DNA from: Treponema sp.
GTDB lineage: Bacteria; Spirochaetota; Spirochaetia; Treponematales; Breznakiellaceae
Assembly: GCA_031265435.1 (NCBI GenBank)
Contig: JAISCR010000028.1
Span: 1 to 39,452, forward strand
DNA: 39,452 bases
Direction: 5' to 3'
The notes under the pieces were generated by a model. It was not told the DNA's origin. It ran no database searches and saw nothing but the letters and a program-made list of their open reading frames with translations. Of this stretch, positions 22,863 to 31,302 are shown in pieces (the first letter of the stretch is position 1; each line of letters starts with the position of its first letter). A program made the translations under genes and the position numbers.

Positions 22863-24224
22863 TTAGCGTTTAAGTTTCCTGCATTCAAGATAGAATCTCT
22901 TTTCCGCAGCTTCCCCCATGGAGAAACTTTTCCGGGGCAGGGGGCCTTGCCGGGCCACCGTTTCAAAGAGACCGTTTTTCCGCACCGGGGGGAGCAGTAT
23001 CCCTGTCGCCTCTCCGCTTTCCGCCAGACGGAAGACTTCGCCGCTTCCGTGGATGTAGTCGATTCCGCAGCCTGTTTCCCGGACAAAGCTGTCAAGCAGG
23101 GGCTGCAGAGCCGTTGTGGAGATCCCCGTCTCACTGCTTTCCACCAGGCTGATTTTCCGTCCGCCGGTACTCAGGATGCCGTAACGGCTGCCCCGGGCCT
23201 TGTCATCTTTCACAAAGCCAACAAGGTTTTCCCGGCTTGTCTCTTCCCGTATGCTGAAACCCGGCAAAGCCGAAAGAGCCTTGAACAGCCGCGCTTCGTC
23301 CGCGCCGAACAAAACCCGGTGAATAGGTTCAAACCGTATGCCTTCATCATAGAGATTCCCGATTTCCACCATGGCCCGGCGCAGAGGATGATTCTCCAGA
23401 CCCGCTTCTCCGGCATGGGCCTTTTTGTACTCCTCCCAGATGTTTTTGGCAGTGGCCAAGGAATGGTTCCCGTCTCCCACGGCAAAGAGAAAGGGCTCCC
23501 GTGAATCGGAACCGTAGCGCTTAAGGGAGCGGCGGGAAAGTTCCTCAAAACAATCGGCAATAAAGGCCCAGTCTTCTTCATCCTCAAGAAACCAGCCGGC
23601 AATCTCCCCGGAACCCTGCATCAGAGGACTCCGGTATGCACTACGGCCGGCTTCCCTGCGCTCAGGATCGGAAGCTTTTGCCCGCTTTACAAGGGCGGGA
23701 AAGAGAGTACAGTCCGCGTCATCAATGAGAACAAGAATGTGGGAAATCTCCAGGGAAGCGCCCCGGCGTATATCCATCCGGGGAGGGAGCCGCTCGGGAA
23801 GCGTACCTTCGGTACAGCGGATCATGAGCCGCCCCCCGGGCCTCCAGTCATACTGCTCCAGGTCAAGCGCCATGAGAAGCCCCTGTCTACAGGAATTCCG
23901 CCCGGCGATCCGCTCTATATACATACACCCTTTCCGGGGCGGCGCAAGAATCCCTCCGGCAAGCCAGGAATCCATGGTTTGATGAATCGCCTTAATCCGC
24001 TCCTGCCGGCCTGAGTCCCCAAGGTAGACTTCGGGAAAGATGATGTTCAGCGCCGAAGGAGAACCTTTCGTATATGCTTCAACCTTCTCCCAGTAGCCGC
24101 GATCCTGAGTATACTGATCACAGGCCACCACCGCCCATTTTTCCAGGTCTACTCCCGGAGCGGGAAGCATGATGTCCGGAACGGCGCAGCCCAGAGCCTC
24201 CAGCCGTTTTCCTGTATCATTCAT
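22863..24224 (-). CDS. DUF1015 family protein (SerK-like fold)
   Basis: This 453-residue protein matches DUF1015 along its length: an N-terminal WAVVACDQYTQDRGYW segment near residue 30, LNIIFPEVYLGDS near 60, the hallmark FLFAVGDGNHSLATAK near 250, and a C-terminal glycine-rich region with GIDYIHGSGEV. Some members of this family are ADP-dependent serine kinases; most are uncharacterised, so I do not assign a reaction. The start ATG at 24224 is divergent from the ThuA-like gene at 24317, leaving 92 bp for both promoters. No strong Shine-Dalgarno is seen. Confidence 0.85.
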   Translation of the reverse strand: MNDTGKRLEALGCAVPDIMLPAPGVDLEKWAVVACDQYTQDRGYWEKVEAYTKGSPSALNIIFPEVYLGDSGRQERIKAIHQTMDSWLAGGILAPPRKGCMYIERIAGRNSCRQGLLMALDLEQYDWRPGGRLMIRCTEGTLPERLPPRMDIRRGASLEISHILVLIDDADCTLFPALVKRAKASDPERREAGRSAYRSPLMQGSGEIAGWFLEDEEDWAFIADCFEELSRRSLKRYGSDSREPFLFAVGDGNHSLATAKNIWEEYKKAHAGEAGLENHPLRRAMVEIGNLYDEGIRFEPIHRVLFGADEARLFKALSALPGFSIREETSRENLVGFVKDDKARGSRYGILSTGGRKISLVESSETGISTTALQPLLDSFVRETGCGIDYIHGSGEVFRLAESGEATGILLPPVRKNGLFETVARQGPLPRKSFSMGEAAEKRFYLECRKLKR

Positions 24225-24316
24225 GGCTCAACTATACCGGAACAGAAACGGCACTGCAAGCTATGCACATACGGCAATTCGGGAGTATTCTGAATTAAAG
24301 AGAACGGAGGATCGCA

Positions 24317-24961
24317 ATGAAGAAGATCTATATGCTTATGGAAGACAAATGGCATCCCAGAGATGTGATTCTGGCCGGGATGGAGGCCGCTCTCGGTAAG
24401 GACGGTTTTGTTGCTGCGGTAAACCCGGAAGAGATTCCCTGGTCAAAGCTTGCGGACGAAGCGGCGGTTTTTATCTCCCAGAAGGGTGAAAACCAGGAAC
24501 TCCCCGACGGTTCCAAATTCAAGTGGATCACGGGCGAGAGGGAAAAATTTGTATGGGATTTTGTCAACGGAGGGGGAGGAGCCCTCTTTATTCACTGCGG
24601 TACGGTTCTTGACGACGCGGGAGAGAAGTGGTTCAGGATGTCCGGGGGAACTTTCCTGCATCATCCCGCGCAGCTTCCGGTTACCTATGTGCCGATTAAG
24701 CACAGCCACCCCATTGTGGAAGGGGTAGAACCGTTCACCGCTGCCGATGAACACTATCACTGCGAGATCCGGGTAAAGGACATCAGCCCCTTCATGATTG
24801 GCGGTTCGGAAAAGAACCCCGGAATTCTCACCGGCTGGGGGCAGGAGATAGGGAAGGGCAGGACTGCCGCCCTCACCCCGGGGCACACGATAGAGGCGGC
24901 GGCCAACCCCAACATGGCCCGGCTGATCCGTAATGCGGTCAAGTGGGTAAGCCGCGGCTGA
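24317..24961 (+). CDS. ThuA-like protein
   Basis: The 214-residue protein starts after ACGGAGG at seven bases spacing. It shows the ThuA (trehalose-utilisation, class I glutamine amidotransferase-like) layout: FVNGGGGALFIHCGT near residue 80-95, SGGTFLHHPAQLPVTY near 110-130, SHPIVEGVEPFTAADEHYHC near 135-155, and GKGRTAALTPGHTIEAAANP near the C-terminus. ThuA proteins are linked to sugar metabolism, for example keto-sugar handling, but the reaction is poorly defined. It is a single gene between DUF1015 and rpoN. Confidence 0.85.
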   Translation: MKKIYMLMEDKWHPRDVILAGMEAALGKDGFVAAVNPEEIPWSKLADEAAVFISQKGENQELPDGSKFKWITGEREKFVWDFVNGGGGALFIHCGTVLDDAGEKWFRMSGGTFLHHPAQLPVTYVPIKHSHPIVEGVEPFTAADEHYHCEIRVKDISPFMIGGSEKNPGILTGWGQEIGKGRTAALTPGHTIEAAANPNMARLIRNAVKWVSRG

Positions 24962-24968
24962 TTGATTC

Positions 24969-24996
24969 TTGACAAGGGGCCTTCATGCTTTAATAT
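24969..24996 (+). promoter_or_regulatory. Sigma-70 type promoter for rpoN-hpf
   Basis: TTGACA (24969-24974), 16-bp spacer, TAATAT (24991-24996). It lies about 50 bp before the rpoN start and just after the stop of the ThuA-like gene. Confidence 0.6.
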
Positions 24997-25044
24997 GATA
25001 AATAGAGTTGAAGAACCCTTATCCTAATTGCGGAGTTTTTGCCC

Positions 25045-26418
25045 GTGCAGCTACAGCGCCCAGCCCTTAGTCAGGAACAGCGGTTAGCCCTGGCACAGCA
25101 GCAAATCCAGTCGGTGGAGCTTATGGCCCTGCCTATTGTGGAACTGCGGGAAAAAATCGAAGAGATGCTGGAGCAGAACCCTGCCCTGGAGGTGCTGGAA
25201 GACCCCGCAGTGCTCTCTTTGGATGCCGAGGAGGGACGAGGGAAGGAAGAAGACGCCTGGTTTGAAACCAGTTCCGATCCCGGTTTTGTACAACGGGGAA
25301 GCGGCCCGGCCGAATCGGATGAGCATCATAACTTTATCGAAGGAGTTTTGAGCCGGGAAGAGACTCTTCAGGAGCATCTGCTCAGACAGCTCCAACTGCA
25401 GCCCATAGACGAGAATCTCCGCCGTATCTGCGAAGGGCTTATCCGCAATCTGGATGACGACGGTTTCCACAAGCAGCCCCCCGAGTCGATTTTTGAACAG
25501 GAGGCTCCGCCCGGCTGGCCCCAAAGGCTGCCTGAAGCCCTTGGGTTCGTGCAGGCTCTGGAACCGGCAGGCTCCTGTACCTCAGGCTACCTGGAATCCC
25601 TTAAAGTGCAGATATCCCAGCTTCCCGCCGCGCCGTCCTGTATGATGTCCGCGGTGGATCACCTCGATCTGCTAGAGAGGGGCAAGTTTGCAGAACTCGC
25701 AAAGAAGCTGGGAACCCCGGCAGAAGAAGTTGAACGCTGCTACGAACTGCTCAGAGAACTTTCCCCCTTTCCGGGAAGACAGTACGCCGCCGCCGAAGTA
25801 CGCTATGTAGTTCCCGATGTACAGGTAATCCGCAAGGAGGGTGAGTTTGTGATCATCCTCAACGATGAAGAGATCCCCGTACTCGGCCTTTCGCCTTTTT
25901 TTATGAAGCTGAACGATGAAAAAAACACCGGCATGGAAGCCAGGGATTTTGTCAGGGAGAATCTCAAGGAAGCCCGCTGGTTTATCTCTTCCATCAACCG
26001 CCGCAATCATACCCTGCTCAGGGTAAGCCGGGCCATTGTGGAATTTCAGAGTTCTTTTTTTTCTTCAGGCCCCAAGTATCTTTCCCCCCTCACTCTCAAG
26101 GACATTGCCGAAGAGCTGGGCCTCAACGAGTCTACTATTTCCAGGGCGGCCAACGGCAAGTACATGCAGACCGATTGGGGGATCTTTGAACTGCGCTATT
26201 TCTTTACCAATTCCATAAGCGGGACGGGTTCCTCCGGTTCGCAGTATTCCAAGGAGGGAGTAAAGGAGATTATCAGAGAAATTTTATCGCAGGGCCGGCG
26301 GGGAAGTTCCGATCAGGAGATTGCGGGGATTCTGGCAAATCGGGGAATAAGCCTGGCCCGCAGAACCGTTGCCAAATACCGGAAGGAACTGGGACTTGAG
26401 TCTTCCTACCGGAGATAA
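25045..26418 (+). CDS. rpoN: RNA polymerase sigma-54 factor
   Basis: I use GTG 25045, nine bases after CGGAG, rather than the TTG at 25039. The 457-residue product begins with the Gln-rich activator-interacting region I (QRLALAQQQIQSVELMALP, then LREKIEEMLEQNPALEV), followed by an acidic linker, the core-binding region (residues 90-260) and the DNA-binding region. A helix-turn-helix is visible at LTLKDIAEELGLNESTISRA, and the RpoN box is ARRTVAKYRKELGL near the C-terminus. Sigma-54 directs RNA polymerase to -24/-12 promoters and needs an AAA+ activator, none of which is in this window. A ribosome-hibernation gene follows, a conserved rpoN neighbourhood in many bacteria. Confidence 0.95.
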   Translation: MQLQRPALSQEQRLALAQQQIQSVELMALPIVELREKIEEMLEQNPALEVLEDPAVLSLDAEEGRGKEEDAWFETSSDPGFVQRGSGPAESDEHHNFIEGVLSREETLQEHLLRQLQLQPIDENLRRICEGLIRNLDDDGFHKQPPESIFEQEAPPGWPQRLPEALGFVQALEPAGSCTSGYLESLKVQISQLPAAPSCMMSAVDHLDLLERGKFAELAKKLGTPAEEVERCYELLRELSPFPGRQYAAAEVRYVVPDVQVIRKEGEFVIILNDEEIPVLGLSPFFMKLNDEKNTGMEARDFVRENLKEARWFISSINRRNHTLLRVSRAIVEFQSSFFSSGPKYLSPLTLKDIAEELGLNESTISRAANGKYMQTDWGIFELRYFFTNSISGTGSSGSQYSKEGVKEIIREILSQGRRGSSDQEIAGILANRGISLARRTVAKYRKELGLESSYRR

Positions 26419-26431
26419 TTTTGGATCTTGG

Positions 26432-26449
26432 GTCTGCCGTACGGCAGAC
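26432..26449. promoter_or_regulatory. Perfect 18-bp palindrome between rpoN and hpf
   Basis: GTCTGCCGTACGGCAGAC is a perfect inverted repeat, 13 bp after the rpoN stop and 23 bp before the hpf start, followed by TAAAAAAAT. It could be an operator or an RNA hairpin that separates rpoN from hpf expression. As a terminator it lacks the T tract. Confidence 0.5.
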
Positions 26450-26472
26450 TAAAAAAATACAAGGAGGCGTTT

Positions 26473-26763
26473 ATGAACATTGACGTCAAATCGGTACATT
26501 TCAATTTGAAGGATGACGGACGGGAGTATATCGATAAAAAGATAGCCCGGATTCATAACGCGGAAAACATGATTATAGATCTTTTGATCACAATTACCAA
26601 GGATAAGGACTTTGAAGCCGAGGCAACCGTAAATTTCCGCTGGGGCGTATCGATTCATGTAAAGGAACGGGCCTTTGATCTTAACCCTGCCGTTGATAAA
26701 ATGATGGACAAACTTGAACAGAAGATAACCAAAGAAAAGGAAAAAGTAAAAGAGAAACGTTAA
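26473..26763 (+). CDS. hpf: Ribosome hibernation-promoting factor, short form
   Basis: ATG 26473 follows AAGGAGG by five bases. The 96-residue protein fits the short HPF/YfiA fold: beta-alpha-beta-beta-beta-alpha with MNIDVKSVHFNLKDDGREYIDKK-type start, a central FEAEATVNFRWGVSIHVKER strand pair and a final charged helix (AVDKMMDKLEQKI). Short HPF binds the 30S decoding region and helps form inactive 100S ribosomes in stationary phase. Its position directly after rpoN is the widespread arrangement. The in-frame extension to 26428 crosses the palindrome and is not used. Confidence 0.9.
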   Translation: MNIDVKSVHFNLKDDGREYIDKKIARIHNAENMIIDLLITITKDKDFEAEATVNFRWGVSIHVKERAFDLNPAVDKMMDKLEQKITKEKEKVKEKR

Positions 26764-26770
26764 TGAGAGA

Positions 26771-26814
26771 GTGAGGGTGAAAGATGGAGTTCACACTTCA
26801 CCCTCACATTTTTT
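26771..26814 (+). terminator. Rho-independent terminator after hpf
   Basis: An 11-bp perfect stem (GTGAGGGTGAA with TTCACCCTCAC) with a 15-nt loop, followed by ATTTTTT. It starts 8 bp after the hpf stop and reaches the stop codon of the convergent ABC exporter gene, so it ends the rpoN-hpf transcript. Confidence 0.9.
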
Positions 26815-28525
26815 ACCCGATGCCGTTTTCGTCCAGTGTCAGTACCCGGTCCGCGTGTTGAAGCGTTGAAAGTCTGTGGGCAATGACAATGGTTGTGCGG
26901 TTTACCGAAAGATCCCGCAGGCCCTCCTGTATTGCGCGCTCGGTTTCAATGTCAAGAGCGCTGGTGGCTTCATCAAAGATCAGTATGGGCGGGTTCTTCA
27001 GGAATACCCTGGCGATGCATAAACGCTGCCTCTGGCCTCCCGAGAGTCGTGCCCCCCTGACTCCCAGATCCGTGTCATAGCCCCGCTTAAGAGCGCTGAT
27101 AAATCCGTGGGCGCTGGCCCTTTCCGCGGCCGCCGTAATTTCTTCCGCCGAAGCGCCGGGTTTGCCGTAGGCTATGTTTTCCCTTACCGTTCCGGAAAAT
27201 ATGTAGCAGTCCTGCTGAACAACCCCGATGCGCCTCCTTAAATCTGCGATGTCAACAGCTTTTATGTCGATACCGTCAATCGTGATCTTTCCGGCGGAAG
27301 CCTCGTAGAAACGCGGGATGAGGGAGCAGAGGGTGGTTTTACCTATGCCGGATGCCCCTGTAAGGGCCGCGTATTCACCGCTTTTTATGACAAAAGAAAT
27401 GTTTTTGAACACATGTTCCTCCTCTCCGCCGTAGCCGAAGGAAACATCACGGAATTCTATTTCCCCCCTGATTTTTTCCGGCATCTCCGTCTCTTTCACG
27501 GTAGAATCTCTGTCAACAGAAACGCCGGTTTTCTCTCTTTCGGTGCCGGTCTCCAGAATACCGGCCAGACGCCTGAAGCCCGCAAGGCCGTCCTGATACT
27601 GGGACATGATCCTGGAAAATTGCGGTATGGGAGAAGTAAGATAGCCAACATAGAGAAGGAAGGAAAGCAGATCCGGTGCGGAAAGTTTTTGACCGGAAAG
27701 CATGAGGGCCCCGAAGAATACCGCGGAAACGGTAACGAGCTGCGCAAGGAAGGTGCCGAGTACCGTAAAATACCATGATTCGTGTCTGTAGATAGACGAA
27801 CGGCTCCGGTAGTATTCCTCATTCACCATGCGGAATTTTCGTATTTCCAGTTCTTCGTTTCCGAAGGATTTTACGGTTCTGATTCCGCCGATGCTGTCCT
27901 CGATCCGGGAATTCACTTCTCCGATTCTTTCATAATTTTTACGGTAGGCCCTGTTCAGCTTTCCCGCGAAGAACAGTGAATAGATCGCCATTACCGGAAG
28001 GAAGACGCAGCTTGCCAGCGCCAGCCTTGCATTGATATGGAACAGTATCACAAGCGCCCCAATGAAACTTGCAAAGTAGATGACCAGATCCTCCGGGCCG
28101 TGGTGGCAGAGTTCCGCCAGGTTGAGAAGATCACTGGTGATACGGGAGATGACTTCTCCGGTTTTTTCCCGGTCAAAGAAACTGAAGGGGAGCCTCTGGT
28201 AGTGGGCAAAGAGATCGTTGCGCATATCCCTTTCCATCCGGGCTCCCATTATGTGGCCCATCTGATCCTGAAACAGGGAACAGGCGCTTTGTACGATGAT
28301 GAGGCCAAGCATGGCAAGGCCGTAATGTACGGCGATTCCCGTAATACCCGGTATGCCCGAAGCCACATGGGCCATTACATCCCTGGTGAGCGCCCTTATA
28401 CAGAGCGGCAGGATGAGGGCCGCCGCGGAGGCCGCAACGGAACAGAGCATGACCATGCAAAAGAGAAAACGGTAGGGTTTATAATACGAAAAGAATTTCG
28501 CGATACGCTTTTTTGAAGAAGACAT
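26813..28525 (-). CDS. ABC exporter half-molecule (membrane plus ATPase domains, MsbA/BmrA-like)
   Basis: The start at 28525 (MSSSKKRIAKFFSYYKPY) is preferred to the upstream in-frame codon at 28567 because AGAGG lies upstream at good spacing and homologues begin this way. The 570-residue protein has six membrane helices in residues 20-310, then a nucleotide-binding domain with Walker A GASGIGKTT near 390, Q-loop VVQQDCYIFSGTVREN, signature LSGGQRQRLCIAR near 492 and Walker B ILIFDEATSALD near 512. Half-molecules of this type act as homo- or heterodimers exporting lipids, peptides or drugs. No partner gene is adjacent, so a homodimer is likely; substrate unknown. A 17-codon reading frame precedes it on the same strand. 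Confidence 0.92.
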   Translation of the reverse strand: MSSSKKRIAKFFSYYKPYRFLFCMVMLCSVAASAAALILPLCIRALTRDVMAHVASGIPGITGIAVHYGLAMLGLIIVQSACSLFQDQMGHIMGARMERDMRNDLFAHYQRLPFSFFDREKTGEVISRITSDLLNLAELCHHGPEDLVIYFASFIGALVILFHINARLALASCVFLPVMAIYSLFFAGKLNRAYRKNYERIGEVNSRIEDSIGGIRTVKSFGNEELEIRKFRMVNEEYYRSRSSIYRHESWYFTVLGTFLAQLVTVSAVFFGALMLSGQKLSAPDLLSFLLYVGYLTSPIPQFSRIMSQYQDGLAGFRRLAGILETGTEREKTGVSVDRDSTVKETEMPEKIRGEIEFRDVSFGYGGEEEHVFKNISFVIKSGEYAALTGASGIGKTTLCSLIPRFYEASAGKITIDGIDIKAVDIADLRRRIGVVQQDCYIFSGTVRENIAYGKPGASAEEITAAAERASAHGFISALKRGYDTDLGVRGARLSGGQRQRLCIARVFLKNPPILIFDEATSALDIETERAIQEGLRDLSVNRTTIVIAHRLSTLQHADRVLTLDENGIG

Positions 28526-28620
28526 AGATAACCTCTTGAATGTGTGGTTTTTGAGACAGACATCCACACCGGCAATCTATGCACTATTTCCCCGGAAGAC
28601 CGGGAAAAGCGTTTTAAAGA

Positions 28621-28674
28621 CTAGATCCGGGAGATGTCCTTTGCCTGGTATTTGATGGATGAATATGCTTTCAT
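28621..28674 (-). CDS. Possible 17-codon leader peptide upstream of the ABC exporter
   Basis: ATG 28674 has TATAGGAGATATTAC before it, an excellent ribosome binding site, and the frame encodes MKAYSSIKYQAKDISRI before a TAG. It ends 96 bp upstream of the ABC exporter start. Its 5' leader, hairpin then TTTTTATAGGAGATA, is nearly the same as that of the flavoprotein-fold gene at 38844. It could be a leader peptide or the truncated start of a lost gene. Confidence 0.4.
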   Translation of the reverse strand: MKAYSSIKYQAKDISRI

Positions 28675-28691
28675 GTAATATCTCCTATAAA

Positions 28692-28711
28692 AAGCGGCGG
28701 TCTCGCCGCTT
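28692..28711 (-). terminator. Hairpin with T tract preceding the small reading frame
   Basis: AAGCGGCG-GTCT-CGCCGCTT is a perfect 8-bp stem; read on the minus strand it is followed by TTTTTATA and then directly by the ribosome binding site of the 17-codon frame. This looks like a terminator or attenuator placed inside a leader. Confidence 0.5.
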
Positions 28712-28725
28712 ACGTAAATCGAAAA

Positions 28726-28742
28726 TTAACACGAAGTGTTAA
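28726..28742. promoter_or_regulatory. Palindrome TTAACAC-GAA-GTGTTAA
   Basis: A 7-bp perfect inverted repeat with a 3-nt centre, 15 bp from the hairpin at 28692. On the minus strand it is preceded by AAGGAGATATTA and followed by TTTTC, so it may be a second hairpin in the same leader or an operator. Confidence 0.4.
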
Positions 28743-28800
28743 TAATATCTCCTTATTCTGGAAAGTATAGCCCGGCTTTTCAGACTTTGCAAGCGGTCAT

Positions 28801-28830
28801 TTGACAATACCCCGGATAATGTATTATCAT
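28801..28830 (+). promoter_or_regulatory. Promoter of the CheY-like gene
   Basis: TTGACA at 28801-28806 and TATCAT at 28825-28830 (18-bp spacer; TATTAT at 28822 is an alternative). The start codon is at 28838, only 7-8 bases beyond the -10 box, so the mRNA is predicted to begin at or next to the ATG. Confidence 0.6.
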
Positions 28831-28837
28831 ACGATGT

Positions 28838-29233
28838 ATGGGTAATAAGGTTATACTCGCTATCGATGATAATCCCGCCATTTTGGCGGTGATAAGGTCG
28901 ATCCTTAAGGATCAATACGATGTATTAATCTCCAAATCCGCTCCGATGGCTATGAATATCCTGAAAACCGAAAGGGCGGATCTGATCCTGCTTGACATTG
29001 AGATGCCCGGCATGTCCGGTTTTGAATTCCTCCACGAGATCAGAAAAAATCCCACATGTATGAAGATTCCGGTGCTCATTGTGTCCAGTCACGCGGAGGA
29101 CGAGTTTAGAAAACATGCCGAATCATGCGGCGCCCAGGGTTTGGTATCCAAGCCCATTGACGCGGAACTGCTGCTCCAAAAAATCAGCGCTGCCCTGACC
29201 AGCCCGGTCAAAAGCATACTGGCGGATCTTTAG
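28838..29233 (+). CDS. Stand-alone response-regulator receiver domain (CheY-like)
   Basis: This 131-residue protein is a single receiver domain with the acidic pocket D10/D11 (LAIDDNP), phospho-acceptor D53 (LLDIEMPGMSG), the switch Ser83 (LIVSSH) and Lys105 (LVSKPID). There is no output domain, so it signals by protein contact or passes phosphate on, as CheY and Spo0F do. No histidine kinase is nearby; the partner must be encoded elsewhere. No Shine-Dalgarno is visible before the ATG and the promoter lies immediately upstream, consistent with leaderless translation. It converges with uvrC with 10 bp between stops. Confidence 0.9.
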   Translation: MGNKVILAIDDNPAILAVIRSILKDQYDVLISKSAPMAMNILKTERADLILLDIEMPGMSGFEFLHEIRKNPTCMKIPVLIVSSHAEDEFRKHAESCGAQGLVSKPIDAELLLQKISAALTSPVKSILADL

Positions 29234-29243
29234 GAAGGGCGGC

Positions 29244-31226
29244 TCAACCGGTGGAGTATTCAGGTTTTTCTTCCGCGGCCAGAACCGCCAGTTCTTCGGC
29301 GCCGCCTGAAGAAACGGGTTTCTGCGCGCCTCCCTGCCGGCCCCTGCGCGAAGGGCCTCCGGCAAGTTTCTTCCCGGCCTTCTCCCGATCTTCAAGAGCC
29401 AGTTGTGCCGCGGCCCGTACCGCTTTGGCGGCGCCCGCGCTTATCCTGCAGCGTTCCGCGATATTCCCTGCTTCCGCCGAGGCAATGGCGGTAACGCTGC
29501 CAAAAGCCTTCATGATTGCGGCGGCCCGCTTTGGCCCGATACCTTCCACCGATTCCAGCACGGGGAAGAAGAGATCCCCTGAACGGAGACGCTGGTTAAG
29601 CCCCGTGGCAAAACGGTGGGTTTCATCCCGGACATGCTGAAGAATTTTCAGGGCCTCCGAACGGCGGGAAAGAACAACCGGTTCCCGTGCGCCGGGAAGC
29701 CAGAGTTCCTCTTCCCGTTTGGCAAGGCCGGCAACATCACTGTCCATGCCCAATTCATCCATCACCCCTTTGGCGGCGTTTACCTGCCCTATGCCGCCGT
29801 CGATAAGCACCAGATCGGGCAGTTCCTTCCCCTCCCGGATAAGCCTGGAATAGCGGCGATGCACGGCTTCCCTCATGGCGGCAAAGTCGTCCACAATTCC
29901 TACCACGGTGCGGAGCTTGAAGTAACGGTAATTCTTCTTGTCGGGAATTCCGTCTTTGAATGAGATGAGAGACGCTACAGGATGTTTGCCGTCCAGTTGG
30001 GCAATATCAAAGCCTTCGATTTTTTCGGGCCGGTTTTCAAGACGCAGCGCCTGTTGAAGTTCATCCAGCGCGGGCCCCGCCCCCCGTTCCTTCATCCGCC
30101 TGCGGAGATCCTCCTCCGCGTTTTGATGCGCCATTGCCATTACCGCTTCATGGTGTCTGTCCGCGGGCGGTAGCAGATCGGGTTCACAGCCGAACTGGTT
30201 CTGAAACCAGGAGAGGAGCGAAGACTGCGGACTTAATACGGAAGCCTGAAGGTAAATTTTTCCGGGCGGCAGGCGCGAGGGATTATAATAGGCGGTAATA
30301 AAATTTTCCAGCGATTCGTTTTCTTCCGCGGCGGATTTTGTGCGGTATAGATCCCGGCCTGTCATCTTGCCGCTCCGCAGGGAGAATACCGTAAAGCTGG
30401 TAAAGAGCCCCTCCGCGGCCCACGCGATATAGTCTCTGCCTTCGGGGTCGAAGTCCACCACGGAGCTTTCTCCCCCGGAAAGATCCTCTATGGCGCGGAT
30501 GGCGTTGCGGAGCTGGGCCGCCCGCTCAAACTTAAGTTCTTCTGCGGCCTGCCGCATCTTTTCCCTCAGATCGGCAAGCAGCGTTTCGGTATCCCCGGTC
30601 AGAAGCTGTTCAACCCGCTTTACATGACCCTGGTACTCTTCCGCAGTAATTCTGCCGCAGCAGGGAGCGAGGCACCGGCCGATATGGTAGTACATGCAGG
30701 GTTCCTGTCTTTTTTTTAACCCCCCGCGTTTGCTCTTCCATGAAGACCGGCATTTGCGCAGGGGGAAGAGCCGCTCCACAAGATCCAGCATGGTATCCAC
30801 CGCCTGCACATTGGGGAAGGGACCGTAGTAGCGGCTGCCGTCTTCCACGATATGCCGTGTTCGGAAGATCCTGGGGTAATCCTCACTGGTAATGCGGATT
30901 ACCGGGTAACTCTTGCCGTCTTTGAGGTTGATGTTGTAGCGCGGGGAGTGCTGTTTGATCAGGGTGTTTTCCAGCAGCAGGGCTTCGTATTCGGTAGTGG
31001 TGATGATCGTTTCAATGGTTCTGGCATGGCGGATCAGGGTAGCTGTCTTGATATCCTTTTCACCGGAAAAATAGGAAGAGAGCCTGCTGCGCAGAGACCG
31101 GGCCTTACCCACGTAGATGATCTTCCCGTCCTCATCCTTCCAGAGGTAGACCCCGGGCCCGGCGGGCGCTTCCCGGCCTGTCTTTTTGAGTTCATTCAAA
31201 ACTGAAGGATGGATCGTTTGAGCCAT
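29244..31226 (-). CDS. uvrC: Excinuclease ABC subunit C
   Basis: The 660-residue protein has all UvrC parts in order: an N-terminal GIY-YIG nuclease domain (GPGVYLWKDEDGKIIYVGKA, residues 22-41), a cysteine-bearing segment (CMYYHIGRCLAPCCG near 175), a UVR helical hairpin (LREKMRQAAEELKFERAAQLR near 215), the RNase H-like C-terminal nuclease domain (IEGFDIAQLDG near 400 and LVLIDGGIGQ near 470) and a tandem helix-hairpin-helix region (VEGIGPKRAAAIMKAFGS near 570). UvrC makes both incisions around a UvrB-bound lesion in nucleotide excision repair. The tail from about 615 is Lys/Gly/Ala-rich and specific to this lineage. No clear Shine-Dalgarno precedes the ATG at 31226. Confidence 0.97.
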   Translation of the reverse strand: MAQTIHPSVLNELKKTGREAPAGPGVYLWKDEDGKIIYVGKARSLRSRLSSYFSGEKDIKTATLIRHARTIETIITTTEYEALLLENTLIKQHSPRYNINLKDGKSYPVIRITSEDYPRIFRTRHIVEDGSRYYGPFPNVQAVDTMLDLVERLFPLRKCRSSWKSKRGGLKKRQEPCMYYHIGRCLAPCCGRITAEEYQGHVKRVEQLLTGDTETLLADLREKMRQAAEELKFERAAQLRNAIRAIEDLSGGESSVVDFDPEGRDYIAWAAEGLFTSFTVFSLRSGKMTGRDLYRTKSAAEENESLENFITAYYNPSRLPPGKIYLQASVLSPQSSLLSWFQNQFGCEPDLLPPADRHHEAVMAMAHQNAEEDLRRRMKERGAGPALDELQQALRLENRPEKIEGFDIAQLDGKHPVASLISFKDGIPDKKNYRYFKLRTVVGIVDDFAAMREAVHRRYSRLIREGKELPDLVLIDGGIGQVNAAKGVMDELGMDSDVAGLAKREEELWLPGAREPVVLSRRSEALKILQHVRDETHRFATGLNQRLRSGDLFFPVLESVEGIGPKRAAAIMKAFGSVTAIASAEAGNIAERCRISAGAAKAVRAAAQLALEDREKAGKKLAGGPSRRGRQGGAQKPVSSGGAEELAVLAAEEKPEYSTG

Positions 31227-31302
31227 AGCTATATCTGTAAAACAAGTATATAATCATACCGGTTATTGAGCTAGTTCCAAAAGATTGAGGCGGTATCATG
31301 AT

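Noticed and set aside
29616..31205. Plus-strand frames inside uvrC
   Set aside because: uvrC is complete and well conserved on the minus strand; these are shadows.
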